NCBI RefSeq assembly: GCF_018139145.2
Contig: NC_059485.1
Location: forward strand, 16,925,698-16,989,697
Source: Gymnogyps californianus
Taxonomy: Eukaryota > Chordata > Aves > Accipitriformes > Cathartidae
DNA: 64,000 nt
Direction: 5' to 3'
The translations under genes and the position numbers were made by a program. Positions 11,301 to 24,159 of the stretch are shown in pieces. The stretch's first letter is position 1; the number at the start of each line of letters is the position of its first letter. Below the pieces are notes generated by a model. The model saw only the letters and a list, made by a program, of their open reading frames with translations, ran no database searches and was not told the origin of the DNA.

Positions 11301-14300
11301 CTGTTCAGTGAAGAGAAGTTTCCTGCTATAGCCTTGTTTTCAGATGTTCCAGTACAGGACTCTTGCTTTCTCCTGTGCCTCCCCAGGTATCCTGCTAAAT
11401 AACTTGTCATATCTCTACTCAGGATGGAGACATCTTAGCTTCCAATTTTCCTGTGGACACTCAAGTTGCTTACATCCTAAGTCTTGGAGTGGTGAAGGAG
11501 TTCAGAAAACATGGAATAGGTAAGATGCTGCTAAGTGACAACTGTTGCTGTTGTTTGCCACGTGTGGCTAGTGGGCATGACTGAAGGAGCTCCGCCATTT
11601 CACTGCGATACCCTTTTGAGACAAGCTTGTCGGTGATTTGTACCAGCAGTTGGGAAGGTGATGCACTCACATCCCCTTCTTGGTGTTAATGCAGGTGCAC
11701 TGAGATGTTTTTACTGGTGTAGGCACAACACAACGTGCAAATGTTTCCAGAGAGCACGGAGCTTTGTCCGTCTTCTTCCCAGGGGGACAGCTGAGCACAC
11801 CAAAAACTTGCACTCCTGCTGCTGAGACTGACTGAAAGTGCTAGGACTTCACCCTGGAGCAGGGTTTGAAACGATTCTCTTTCATGGGTATCAGAAGCCT
11901 GGTCCCTGAGGCAGAAAATATAGCTGCTTTTAACCTTTCAACTTCAACAGATAGAACAAACATTTAGAAAGAGAGAAAGGGAACTGGAAAAAGAGCGTAA
12001 CTTGGACCTGGTTAAATCTGTCAAATGCATGTAAAAGTCAGCTCTGAATGCCTGCTGCAACACGCAGCATTTTTGCAGCCATTTGAAAATCCTGCAGTCA
12101 GAAGGGCTTATCTCCGTCTAGAGCAGGATGTGTTTTGTCATCAAATAAGTGCCCTTCTGGTGCAATTTCAAGCATGATCTATACCTTTGATCTGCAAAAG
12201 GAAATAGGTCAGGTTTGGCAGCATGACCCAGTGTTGCACATCTGGAGTCTCTTCAGTGGATACAGGTATAACTCATCTTCTTTAAGTCCTCCCTTCTCCC
12301 CCAGTCATGTTTAGAAAGGTACAAACTGATAGGATACATAAAGAAATGACCAGAAGAGTCCTCAGTGAGAGCACTGTATTTAAAACTTGCATTGAAATGC
12401 TACTGGAGATAGATTTTCTGCACAAAGAAGAAAATACTACCACAGAATAATGTTCAGAGAAGATGGTAAAGGGGTGTTCTGTTCTGTAAAATTGTGGTGG
12501 TTTTGAGAGGAGTCTTCTTTCAGTTTCCAAATCGTGATTTTTTTTTTTTTTCCCCAGCTCCATCTTGCTGGAATTTTCTCCTTACAGAATCAGTATTTCC
12601 TGTATCCATTACATCTATACAGCATGTTGCTGTGCTCTCTCAGGAACTTTGGACTTGTACCTGTAGCAAAACAACCTAAAGAAGCTGCTGCCTGCTGCTG
12701 CTTTTTCTGAAACCTTTCTCTTGAGAGTTTTTCTACTTGTGTTTGAAGCTGAAGTCTTTCATGCAGGAGGCTTTTCACCCCAGGCATACTTCTAAGCACT
12801 AAAGCTCTGATTTTTCTCTGGCTGGCATTAAAAGGCTTTGGTTTCTCGTTCTCTGCTATTCTTAAACCAGGGGGCAGCTGGATTTCTGTGAGATAGAAGA
12901 GTGGAATATCTCATAACAAAATTAAACTGCTCTCCTGTTGATGCGTCTCAGTGTCTTTTTGTGCTTGGCTGATATAAATTCTCACTAAGTATCAAGTGAC
13001 CATGAAGTCAGTGCTGTTGACTTCTGCTGTGAAATCTGTGGGTCCTGCTGAAAGGCTTACGTGCCCTGGGGATTGTGAAACAGCAGCATGAATCTCATCT
13101 CTGTGTTTGTGTTAGCTAAGGTATTTCTTTAGCCTGTTGTTACCACACCTGATGGAAGAAGTTCCCCTGCAGGTTCTGCTGGGTCCTTCATGCCGCGTTG
13201 AGGTGGTGTGGATGAACCTCCAGGTCTCGTCTCTCGGGGCTGGAGTATTCTCTGTGCCCTTCTCTGGTTTCTCCCGCTGTCTAGTGGCTGCAGCAAATCC
13301 AGGTTGAATGAGACTATGCCTCAGCTCTCCTCCTTAGAAGGGATCTTAAAATCCTACCAGTTCTTAGATTTTTAATTCGAGTTCAGCAGACACAATGCAA
13401 TAACCTGCTTGTGAAGTCCTGTGTTGACACTCTGCTGTTTTAAATGGCTTTCAAATAAATAAATGTGATGGAACTGATACCGTTGAAAATGACTCGCTGA
13501 CCTTCCCCAAAGCCGAGAGCTGCTCGGCTGGGGATGGGCAGTATTGTCAGATTCCCATGTCTGGCTCATCTTTGTGGTTATTGAATCAGAAGTTTGTGTC
13601 TTTATAAAATCGTTTCTGTGAAGCCATGCTCAGAGGTGAGATGAGATTCATATTAAAACCATGTAGCGTGGTCTTGTGAAATTCATCAAGAGGGTCTGTG
13701 AGAACTGGCTGGGATCTGGGGTCTTCAAGCGTGTGCAGCAATCACTGCTTAGACGCTGGGTGCAGGAGATCTCAGCTGGGACCTACGAACCCTTGCGCTG
13801 TCCCTGAGAAGGCAGCTGCACTGTGTGATTCTGCTGCTCTTTCCTTCAACAGGTTCGCTCTTGCTTGAAAGTTTAAAAGACCATATATCAACGACTGCCC
13901 AAGATCACTGCAAAGCCATCTACCTGCACGTCCTCACCACTAACAACACAGCAATAAACTTCTATGAAAATAGAGACTTTAAACAGCACCACTATCTTCC
14001 CTATTATTATTCCATCAGAGGGGTCCTCAAAGATGGCTTTACCTACGTCCTGTACATCAACGGCGGACATCCACCCTGGACAATCTTATATCCTTTACCT
14101 TCAGTCTGATTAGCAGTGGAGCACGCTAAGCAGACGCCAAACCATGTTTTGGGTTAAGAATAGCAATCCAGCAAAGTGTGAGCTGGCTAGGTCTGGGGAC
14201 TCGTGCCTGCTCAGATGCGAGTTTAATCTGAAGCTGGAAGGAAGGCGATGTTAGAGGGATCTGACAGTGACCCGTTTGTGCCCAAGCTCCCCCAACTCCT

Positions 14301-15083
14301 CTGGGAACAGTTCAGGGAGGCAGTGTAGGATGGTACATTGAATTCTAAGTTGGAGCAAGTTTGATGCCAGTGATAGGGAATGCTGGTGTTCAGCCAAAGT
14401 GCTAGGCATGCTTCGGCTTGTGGGGTGCAGGATTTGGCCAGGAGCATGGCAGAGAAGCCCTTGGTCTTGCTTCCTGTGACCTAGGATCCCCTCTGAGTCT
14501 GGCCTGGCCCGGATCTCAGCAGGCTGCTCTCCGACTGACTTTCGGAGTTTGTTTCAGGTCACTGGATCATGAAGAAACTTGATCTTTCCTGGGTGTAGCT
14601 AGTCAGTCCAAACCTCTCCAGGCAGGTGGATGGATTGCCGTCCCCACAGGAACTTGCTGTGGAGTGCAAAGGGAACTAGCAGCTGCTTAGAGGAGGGATT
14701 TCCCACACAAGTTGAAGCCAGTGTTCCCAAATTGCCTTCTTTTACAGTGCAAAGCAGACCTGCTTTTGATAGAAGGGAGCAGGCAATTAATACAAGGAGC
14801 AGATCTGTCTAACTGAGCAGAGCAGCTTCCACTGTGTCATGGGGTCTCTTTAGGGACTGCTAGTCCACAGAGTATTTTATTTCTTACGTTACAGTGTAAA
14901 TGTTGCTGTCCTTAACTGATGGCCACTGACTACCTACAGCACATTGGATCGACGCTAGCCAGCCTGAGCCCGTGTTCAATTCCCCAGAGGATATATCGAC
15001 AAGCCCAGAGCCTTCTCTGCAGCCTGCTGCCCTGGTCTGGCATTTCTGCCAAGAGCGGCATTGAATATAGCCGGACGATGTGA
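8263..15083 (+). CDS. NAA60: N-alpha-acetyltransferase 60 (NatF), complete, five coding exons
   Basis: Joined exons 8263-8372, 9893-10022, 11423-11519, 13853-14087 and 14927-15083 total 729 nt and encode 242 residues plus stop, the same length as recalled for the mammalian protein. NAA60 is a GNAT-family enzyme that acetylates N termini of transmembrane proteins on their cytosolic face and sits on Golgi membranes; it is also known as HAT4/NAT15. The acetyl-CoA motif RKHGIG is at residues 108-113, and the catalytic Tyr97 and His138 of the mammalian enzyme fall at the same numbers here. The C-terminal part (about 182-242), which anchors the mammalian protein to membranes, straddles the last intron. 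Introns 1-3 between coding exons are GT-AG; the last is AT-AC. The start is the first ATG after the acceptor and opens with MTEEVPPTALTDV. The gene converges on NUDT16L1. No frameshift or premature stop was seen. Identification is very secure. Confidence 0.97.
8373..9892 (+). other. NAA60: NAA60 intron (GT-AG, 1.5 kb)
   Basis: Begins GTACGT and ends after a pyrimidine-rich tract with CCCAG (9888-9892). I see no gene, RNA or recognisable repeat in it. Confidence 0.85.
9893..10022 (+). CDS. NAA60: NAA60 second coding exon
   Basis: Encodes PDSWYRDITSNKKFFSLAAT and continues to KVHKE, the first beta strands of the GNAT fold. Donor GTATGC follows the Glu codon at 10022, so the exon ends in phase 0. 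Confidence 0.96.
10023..11422 (+). other. NAA60: NAA60 intron (GT-AG, 1.4 kb)
   Basis: Begins GTATGC and ends CTACTCAG (11415-11422). Nothing else was recognised in it. Confidence 0.85.
11423..11519 (+). CDS. NAA60: NAA60 third coding exon (acetyl-CoA motif)
   Basis: Encodes residues 81-112 plus one base. It carries catalytic Tyr97 in QVAYILSL and the acetyl-CoA pyrophosphate-binding motif RKHGIG, whose last Gly is completed across the intron. Donor GTAAGA at 11520. Confidence 0.96.
11520..13852 (+). other. NAA60: NAA60 intron (GT-AG, 2.3 kb)
   Basis: Begins GTAAGA and ends TTCAACAG (13845-13852). It includes a long T run near 12538-12552. No gene or transposon was recognised. Confidence 0.85.
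13853..14087 (+). CDS. NAA60: NAA60 fourth coding exon
   Basis: Encodes the second half of the GNAT domain, including His138 in IYLHVLTTNN, the conserved NFYENRDF segment, and GGHPPWTI at the end. The exon stops after two bases (TT) of codon 191. The next intron begins ATATCCTTT, not GT. Reading through gives LYPLPSV and a TGA at 14107-14109. Confidence 0.95.
14088..14926 (+). other. NAA60: U12-type AT-AC intron of NAA60
   Basis: The 5' end ATATCCTTT (14088-14096) matches the minor-spliceosome AT-AC donor consensus. The branch-site match TCCTTAAC lies at 14909-14916, and the intron ends AC at 14925-14926, about 10-12 bases past the branch adenosine, as is normal for this class. There is no GT-AG pair that joins the flanking exons in frame, whereas AT-AC splicing restores a 242-residue protein. 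Confidence 0.93.
14927..15083 (+). CDS. NAA60: NAA60 last coding exon (membrane-anchoring C terminus)
   Basis: Completes codon 191 as TTT (Phe) and then encodes DYLQHIGSTLASLSPCSIPQ and the rest of the C terminus, ending SGIEYSRTM and TGA at 15081-15083. In mammals this region forms amphipathic helices that attach the enzyme to Golgi membranes. The ending SGIEYSRTM is diagnostic for NAA60. Confidence 0.95.
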
Positions 15084-17534
15084 CTGGATTGAAGATGTAC
15101 AAAAAGCAAAGGTAGGCACCTGGGGGAAAGCTCCCTTCTCTGCCCGAGGCCGGCAGCGACGCGGTGGCGGTGCCCCACAGCCACCGTCCTGGGGCAGCTG
15201 AGAGCGTCCTCGAGCGAGGGCTGCTGAGGCTGCAGCTCTGCTGCTGGGCGAGCTGCCGTGTACGGTGCCTGGGGCATCGCTGTGCTCCCGTCTCCAGCTG
15301 GTGACCCAACCTCCTGTTGGTTTCATTTGAAGGGAATTTGAACTCTGATCTTGTTTACTTGAGCCCAGAGCCTGACAGCAGAGTGAATCTGTCCCTGCTG
15401 TCTCTCTCCTTTTCCCAGCTCTGTTAGACCAGCTTGCAAGACCCAGAGTGACTGAGTCTTCACTCTTTCCCCAGCTCGGTGTCCCAGCACAGTAACTGGT
15501 AGCCCATTTGCCGCCAGTTGCATCGCACGTCTCTGACATCAAGGTCTTCAGGACAGTGGCTCACCAGTACGCTTGAAGAGACCCGTAGCACCTGGTTTCC
15601 CTAAGACAGCTGCCCCCTTTTCTTTCCATAGGATTGTTCTTTCATCTCCTGAACCATCCGGCTCCGCACTGATTCCAGTGATGACGGCTCTTGGTCAGTG
15701 ACCCAGCCCCTGGACGGGACTCCTTGTTCCACAGGTTGACCGAGATTTGGTAGACTTCACACTCGACGGGCTGCAGCCCTGACTTACCCCCGTGGCCTGG
15801 AGCCTGCGAGCGCTGCCTGGGCAGGCCTGGCTGTCGTGCGAGGCATCTGGCTGTGCCGTAGCCGAGGGCCCTTTGCGTCACCAGTCCGTGTGCATGTTGC
15901 ACTGTCCCCGCCACTTCCCTTGCCTCTGGTTTGCTCCTATTTGTATACGTGATTTAGAGGGGTTCAGTTGCTGCTTCCACACCGTGGCTACTGAAAGCAG
16001 CGTGAATGAGGTTAATGAATCTGCACTGACCAGCCACGTAAATGAGCCCTAAGTGCCCTGGCAGGCCACTGCTGGCAGAATATACAGTCGTGCCCTTCTT
16101 GCCAGGGAAGGGGGGAGCTGGGCGAGGGGAAGCGGGGAGCGAGGATCGTGTCTGGGTCCTGCCAAGTCAGCTGCTGGTGCTTCCTGCGGGTAACTTCAGG
16201 GAGGGTAACTAACTGCCTCGCGTGAGAAACTACCCAGCCCCGCCAGCTCTCTGGAGTGACTTAAAAAGAAGCATCTAATTCAGGATGCATCAAGTAGAAG
16301 GCAGGGAATGAAATTGCTATTTCATAGTGAAATATATATATTATACTGTATAGATCTTTCTGCCTTTGTCCAAGTTGGAACGTAGCAGGAGAGGGGAGCT
16401 GGGGACGTAGAGCCACTGCTGCAGCCAGCGCCCCGGCAGAGTCCAGTCGAGAGCCCTTCTCCTCCACTGCATGCACCCTCCCTTGGCGCCGGGGCTGGAC
16501 TCTTGCAGGATCGTTAGGGATGAGCTCTGTGCACAGATCACAACAGCTTTTCCTTGCTGAAGAAAAGCCCCCCAGCTGCTCACTGGCGTGCCTCAGGCCG
16601 TAGTCTGGGCATCCCCTGGGGCTGTGCCGGTGGGCAGTTGCCCGGTGGCTCTCCAGCTGTGTCCTGGCTGCAGGACTGCTCCCTAGCTGGGCCAGCCTGG
16701 GGCTGAGTCTGAGCTCACTAGCAGTTCACGTCCAGCCTGCGTGGAGGCCCCGGTGTGCCCGTGTGCTGCGGCCAGGCCAGGCACCCTTCCTGCGCCTCGG
16801 AGCAAGGTTAGGCGAGCGCTTTGGTTTTAAGGTGGGAGTCTCTACAGCTCACCCAGCCCAGGCACGTGTCGGAGGTGCAGGTATCCCTGCGCCCCACTGG
16901 GTTCCCCTCGCGAATCCCCCTTCCCTGGCCGAGGCTCTTCCCCTGCTTGGCACCGTGTTCCTTGTTCCCCTCTCATTTTGAAACTGGGACTTGAGCAAAG
17001 GAGGTCTAAGCTGCAGCTAGTGCATCGCCTGTGTGTGCAGGCAGTGCCGGCTCTGGCAGCACGTGTGGGCAGGGCCTGGGGATGAGACACAATACAGGTC
17101 AGGCTTAGGCTTAGAAGAGAAAGCAAGCACATTGTTAGGATCTTGCAGCCCGGGCGACCGTACAAAGTCACGGCAGTGTCTGTAAGCCCCTGAGGTGGGA
17201 GTTGTTAGTTAAAAGGATGCAGGAGGCGAGCTTGCTGTGTGTGGTACCACGCTGGTTCCTGAGAAGGGTGGCTGGGACTAGCTCCCTCCCTCTGCCCACT
17301 GCTGCCACGGGGCTGGCACTGTGTGCTGCCGCTCAGCTCAGAGGTGGCTCTGGCACAGGAAGCCCCAGTGAGCGCAGCTTGATCCAGCCCCAGGGGCTGG
17401 CAGATGCCGTGTTCTGGAGCAGCAGAAGGCTGTTCTGGTGGGAGGTGCTGGTCCCTCTTCTGGGGCTCAAAGAGGTCTAGCTCAATGACTGACACAAGGT
17501 AAAAAGGTGTCCCCACGAGGACAGTCAAGCTTGG

Positions 17535-17662
17535 AGCTGTTGGAGAGTCCATCCTTGGAGACCTTCAACCCCCAAGAAGGCAGAGCTGACCTCGGTGTAG
17601 GCCTTGCTCCGAGGCTGTTGGAGCAGAGCACTCCAGAGGCTCCTTCCAACCTATACGTCTCT
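17535..17662 (+). mobile_element. Degenerate CR1 LINE 3'-end fragment
   Basis: Contains 'atccttggagaccttcaa' (17551-17568) and 'ctccttccaacctata' (about 17640-17655), which correspond to the spaced conserved blocks of the CR1 3' end. The terminal octamer repeats are decayed. It would lie inside a long NAA60 3' UTR in sense orientation. Confidence 0.6.
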
Positions 17663-18839
17663 GGTTCCCCTTCAGTTCAGAAATGCAGGCGGCACCGTGC
17701 AGTCAGCTGCGTGCAAAGTTGCGGTGCCCTGTGTGCAGCAGGCAGGCTGAGCAAGGCTCAAGGGATGCAGTTGTGTGGCAGAGGACATGCGCCAGGGCAG
17801 GGAGCTGCAGGCTGAGCTGGGGCCGATGCTCACAGCTTCGGCTGAGGTGCCGCTCTTGGGGTTTTAGCTAGGCCCCGGGGTGGGAGGGGAGCTCTGCTGC
17901 CCGTGGCTGGGGCACTGAGACAGCATGGTGGGTGTGCAGCCCACGGCCACCGAAGTTCCCCTCTGCGGGGCTGCGTGCTCCTGCCTGTGAGCGATGCGGT
18001 GGAGCTGCCTGCAGAGGAGCGGGCAGGTGTGCACTGCCAACGGCTCGGCTGAGCCGCTCGTGGCACCGCAGCCTGGGAGCGCAGAGGGGCACCCTGTGCG
18101 TCCCCCTCCTGTGCTGTGGAGCCGGCTGGGTCCTTTGGCCGGGCTCCAGCTGCCACCACCTCACCGAGGTGGCTTGGCTGCCTCCAGCCCAGCCTTGCCG
18201 GCTCAGCGGGTGCCCTGGCCGTGCTCCCCTGCCCAGCCCCGCTGCCCAGCGGCTGTGCCCACCGCTCTGCCCGCAGGGAGCAGGTGTTGCCGAGGCGCTG
18301 GTGGGGAGGCTTTGGCTGTCCCCGTTGTCCCCATGCTCCTCTCGCAGCCCGGCTGGCCCCCACTGGCAGGGGAGGTAGCAGCAGGGGCTGCTGTGACCCC
18401 TCCTAGCCGCAGCGCTTTCCTAGGGGAGACCTGAAGCACCCTTCTAGCCTCAGTTGTGTTACCACTTTTTGGTTTGGGGGTTGGGTTGGTTTTTTTTGCT
18501 TATCCACTTTTTACTTAAACACGTCTATTGGTTTATGAGTTTCTTTAGCAGCTCAAGCCCTTGGTTCTCCTCAGCACTTGCTTCCTCTGGACCAGAATCA
18601 ATCTCTCTTTCTCTCCTGATTGCCTGGGACTGATGTTCTCCTCCCTTTCTATCCTGCCCATTACACAACCCAACTCCACTGCTGCAGCACTTGAGCACGT
18701 CCCAAGGGGAGCCGTGACCGGTCTCTGTGTCCTCCTGCCGCCCCGTCCTCTGAGGTGTCAGCCGCATCCCCACCTCACAGCCCGTTACTTACTGAAGAGC
18801 ATCGTGCTGCCACCATCAGCCTCTCTCTAAACGTCTTCA

Positions 18840-18845
18840 ATTAAA
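18840..18845 (+). terminator. NAA60: Candidate NAA60 poly(A) signal ATTAAA
   Basis: ATTAAA is the commonest variant signal and is followed within about 30 bases by T/G-rich sequence (gagtcgtttgtc). It would give a 3' UTR of about 3.8 kb. This is weak evidence; the true end could be elsewhere. Confidence 0.35.
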
Positions 18846-18860
18846 CCAAACCTCTTTTCT

Positions 18861-19650
18861 GAGTCGTTTGTCACTCCGCGCAGGAGCCTGCCTCTGCTCG
18901 GCTGCTCGAGCACCTTCACCTGACCTTGTGCTCTGCCACAGCGCGGGGCGACCGCAGGCCCTCTTCACCGGGCTGGGGGTGGCTGCGGCTGGGAGCTGCT
19001 GCTGCCGCAGGCCAGGGATCAGCTCAGAGCAGGCAGAGGGGGGGACAGGGCAGGGCCAGGGGCTGGAGCAGGGGGAGCAGCTCCTCCAGGGCAGAGCCCG
19101 CCCTGTTGCAAGGGGGCTGCTGGATGGGTGGAGGATTTTACTAAGGCTCAGCTGAAATGCCTCCCCCCGCAGAGACCGGGGCCTTGCGCAGCTGCGGCTG
19201 CGCAGCCTCGGTGCAGCCGGGCTCCTTGCACAGACAGGACAAACGTCCCCCACGCACAGCCAGTGCCCGGGAGGTGCTCTGGCACCTGCAGCGGCGCAGA
19301 CGGCTTCTCCCCAGGCCCCTGCCTGAAGCCCTTGGGTGCATGAACCATTTTGGAGCAACCCAGCAGCAAAAGCTTAACAAGGGTTTGCGGCGGTGCAGCA
19401 CCCTGAGCCAGCCCGCACCCTGCCAGCCCCCTCTGCCCCAGCTTCCCCCAGCTGAGAGGGGCTGCCATCAGCAGCTCTGGGCCCTGCCCTTCCCCTCCAG
19501 CTTCTCGCCCTGGCACAGTCCAGCAAGGAACAGGGCAGGGGGCAAAGCCCTGAGGCAGAGGGAACCGACAGGCACTGCGCTGCCCCAGCCCCTGCACCCC
19601 CAAAGCTCTGGGTCGCCGCAGGCTCTGCACCAGCGGTCAAGAACGATCCC
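18861..19650. other. Gap between the converging NAA60 and NUDT16L1 3' ends
   Basis: GC-rich, with no exon of either gene. A 258-codon open frame on the plus strand (19157-19933) starts here and runs into the antisense of the NUDT16L1 3' UTR. It is rich in Pro, Gln, Arg and Ser, has no recognisable domain, and is probably a by-product of high GC content. Confidence 0.5.
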
Positions 19651-19675
19651 GACTGCGAAGCATTCAGCAAAGCCA

Positions 19676-19681
19676 TTTATT
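19676..19681 (-). terminator. NUDT16L1: NUDT16L1 poly(A) signal AATAAA
   Basis: Plus-strand TTTATT reads AATAAA on the minus strand, about 570 bases beyond the NUDT16L1 stop codon. It is the first canonical signal downstream of the gene. Confidence 0.75.
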
Positions 19682-20251
19682 CCACCTTCCTGCTCCCACA
19701 GATCTCCAGGTAGAAACCCACACGAGCACTCCCTCACACCCCAGAGGGAATTCATGGCGCACGCCACCCCGTCGCGGCAGCACCCCGAGCGGGAGCCCGG
19801 CCGCACCGCCGCCGGCAGAGGGGAGCCCTCCCACCGACGCCGGCAGAGGTGCTCGACCAGCAGCCCCATCCCTCAGCTGTGTCCACTGCAAACACAGCCG
19901 CGTCCAAGTCAACACGGGGCATTTAAAAAATAAGACTTTTTGTTCCTTAAAAATGAAACGGGGACCTGACAGCAGCAGTGCGTCCCTGAAATCAAAGCAT
20001 AATTCTAAGGCTTCGGCGCCCTCACGTAAGCACATGAACTCTCTGCAGGGGGCTGTGCAGGTGATCTGGGAAGCTCGCTAGAGTTTAATGGCCATAAAAA
20101 TACATAGCTTGCCCCTGCTTCAGACAAACCCAAACCCTCCCGGCTGGGCAGTGGAATCGCGTGGGCAGCAACCCCAGCCGGCGACGGGTCGGAAAGTTAG
20201 AAGAAAGTCTCTAGTCTCACCCACTTTTAATCAAGTGCAAACCCGGCGGCG
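19682..20251 (-). other. NUDT16L1: NUDT16L1 3' UTR
   Basis: Sequence between the TGA at 20252-20254 and the AATAAA at 19676-19681. No coding feature on this strand was recognised. Confidence 0.7.
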
Positions 20252-23060
<2,809 letters not shown>

Positions 23061-23139
23061 GCCGAAAAGCACGCCGGGAAGGAGATGGATGAGGGCAGGC
23101 CGGCCCACCCCCTCGCGCCTCGGCCCCGCCCCTCACCTT

Positions 23140-23339
23140 CCTGCCCGCCCCTCACCTCCCCCGCCCCTCAGGTCCCCGACCCCGCCTCTCAGCTCCCTAG
23201 CTCCGCCCCGCAGCGTCTCGGCTCCGCCCCTCAGCTCCCCGCCCCGCCTCTCAGCTCCCTAGCTCCGCCCCGCAGCAGCTCGGCTCCGCCCCTCAGCTCC
23301 CCAGCCCCGCCTCTCAGCTCCCCGCTCCGCCCCTCCGCA
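23140..23339. repeat. GC-box minisatellite between MGRN1 and NUDT16L1
   Basis: Tandem array with a 62-63 bp period, aligned at 23184, 23246 and 23309, about 2.5 copies. It is built of smaller units such as CTCAGCTCC and GCTCCGCCCC, so it carries many GC boxes (CCGCCC/CCGCCCC). The minus strand is G-rich. It sits downstream of the MGRN1 poly(A) signal and upstream of the NUDT16L1 CpG island. Confidence 0.85.
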
Positions 23340-23431
23340 GGCAGATGGCGCAGCCCCCACGCGCGACGCACATGGCGGGAGCCGGATCCCCCCTCCCCAC
23401 GAAGCACGAACTCGGGTGGCTGCTCCACGGG

Positions 23432-23437
23432 TTTATT
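23432..23437 (-). terminator. MGRN1: MGRN1 poly(A) signal AATAAA
   Basis: Plus-strand TTTATT reads AATAAA on the minus strand, about 610 bases beyond the stop of the distal last exon and about 660 bases before the NUDT16L1 start codon. It follows 'tgtttgtagt' on the coding strand. Confidence 0.75.
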
Positions 23438-24046
23438 ACTACAAACATAGAGGGGGAGAAGGTGGGGGGGAACGGGGACTCGCCCCGGGACCCGCCGCAG
23501 AAGCAGAACAAGGCACACGGCGTGGGCAGCGCCGGGCTCCACGGGGGGGGTGGGGGGGAAAAGGGGCGAGGGGGTGGGCAGGGGTGTCAGCCCCATCCCC
23601 CACGGAGCCCAGCACCCCGGCAAGGCTCACCCCAGCACCCAGAGGATGGGGACATGAGGGCGCAGAGCCCAGAGGGGCTGCTGGGGCAGGCAGGGCAGGC
23701 AGGGAGGGCCGCAGCTATGTACAGGGGCAGTGACAGCAAAGGGCTGTGCTCAGTGTGTACAAAATATACAACAGTAGTGTCCTTCATCTGCTGATTTTAA
23801 CCCCAAACCCACCCCACCCCACCCCCGCCCCGAAAACACGACGCCAGCCCCTACCCACCGCCCCTTCGCGCCGGTAGGAAACATGCACGTCTTTAAAAAA
23901 GCCGGGCTGTGCCGAAATCGTGCCGGCACAACACACCACGCTGCGTTCCCCGGGCGGTGAGCACGGGCCAGCCCCGCTGGGGAGGAGGGAGAGGCTGTGC
24001 GTGGGGTCTGGGGTCCGGCGGCAGGGGCAGGGAGGTCCGGCCCCGC
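23438..24046 (-). other. MGRN1: MGRN1 distal 3' UTR
   Basis: Sequence between the TGA of the distal last exon and the AATAAA. It is GC-rich and no further coding exon was recognised. Open frames on either strand appear compositional. Confidence 0.65.
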
Positions 24047-24159
24047 TCACGAGAGGCTCTGCTCGTCCTCCAGGTGAAGACGCGTCTGCTCGAAGAGAAG
24101 GGGCTGCGTGGGGCTGCCAGTGCCGCGGCCGGGGAGCGTCTTGGTGAAGTCGGATGAGC
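24047..24159 (-). CDS. MGRN1: MGRN1 distal alternative last exon
   Basis: Acceptor TCACTCAG, then GC completing a Gly codon from exon 25473-25580. It encodes 37 residues starting [13 protein letters not shown], through [17 protein letters not shown], and TGA at 24047-24049. Phase and a strong acceptor support it. It replaces the 13-residue proximal ending, making the protein 24 residues longer. Confidence 0.8.

Larger units (their letters stand above)
15084..18860 (+). other. NAA60: Putative NAA60 3' UTR and downstream sequence
   Basis: Follows the NAA60 stop. No exact AATAAA was found on the plus strand before the convergent gene, so transcript length is uncertain. The best candidate signal is ATTAAA at 18840-18845. 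The second half is GC-rich and opens long frames on both strands (for example 17830-18363 minus), but their products are low-complexity Ala/Pro/Arg/Ser/Gly sequence without recognisable domains. A CR1 tail lies at about 17535-17662. Confidence 0.45.

Noticed and set aside
13825..14109. NAA60 exon read as ending at TGA 14107-14109 (LYPLPSV)
   Set aside because: The preceding sequence is the ATATCCTTT minor-intron donor, and splicing to 14927 restores the conserved C terminus and a 242-residue length.
14927..14933. Acceptor after the second AC (14929-14930) instead of 14925-14926
   Set aside because: It would shift the frame and reach a stop within ten codons, losing the conserved SGIEYSRTM ending.
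17830..18434. Long open frames on both strands in GC-rich sequence
   Set aside because: Frames are open simultaneously on both strands with Ala/Pro/Ser/Gly-rich products, which indicates scarcity of stop codons rather than a gene.
19157..19933. 258-codon plus-strand open frame
   Set aside because: It overlaps the 3' UTR of NUDT16L1 in antisense, is rich in Pro, Gln and Arg, and shows no domain or splice structure; probably a compositional effect.
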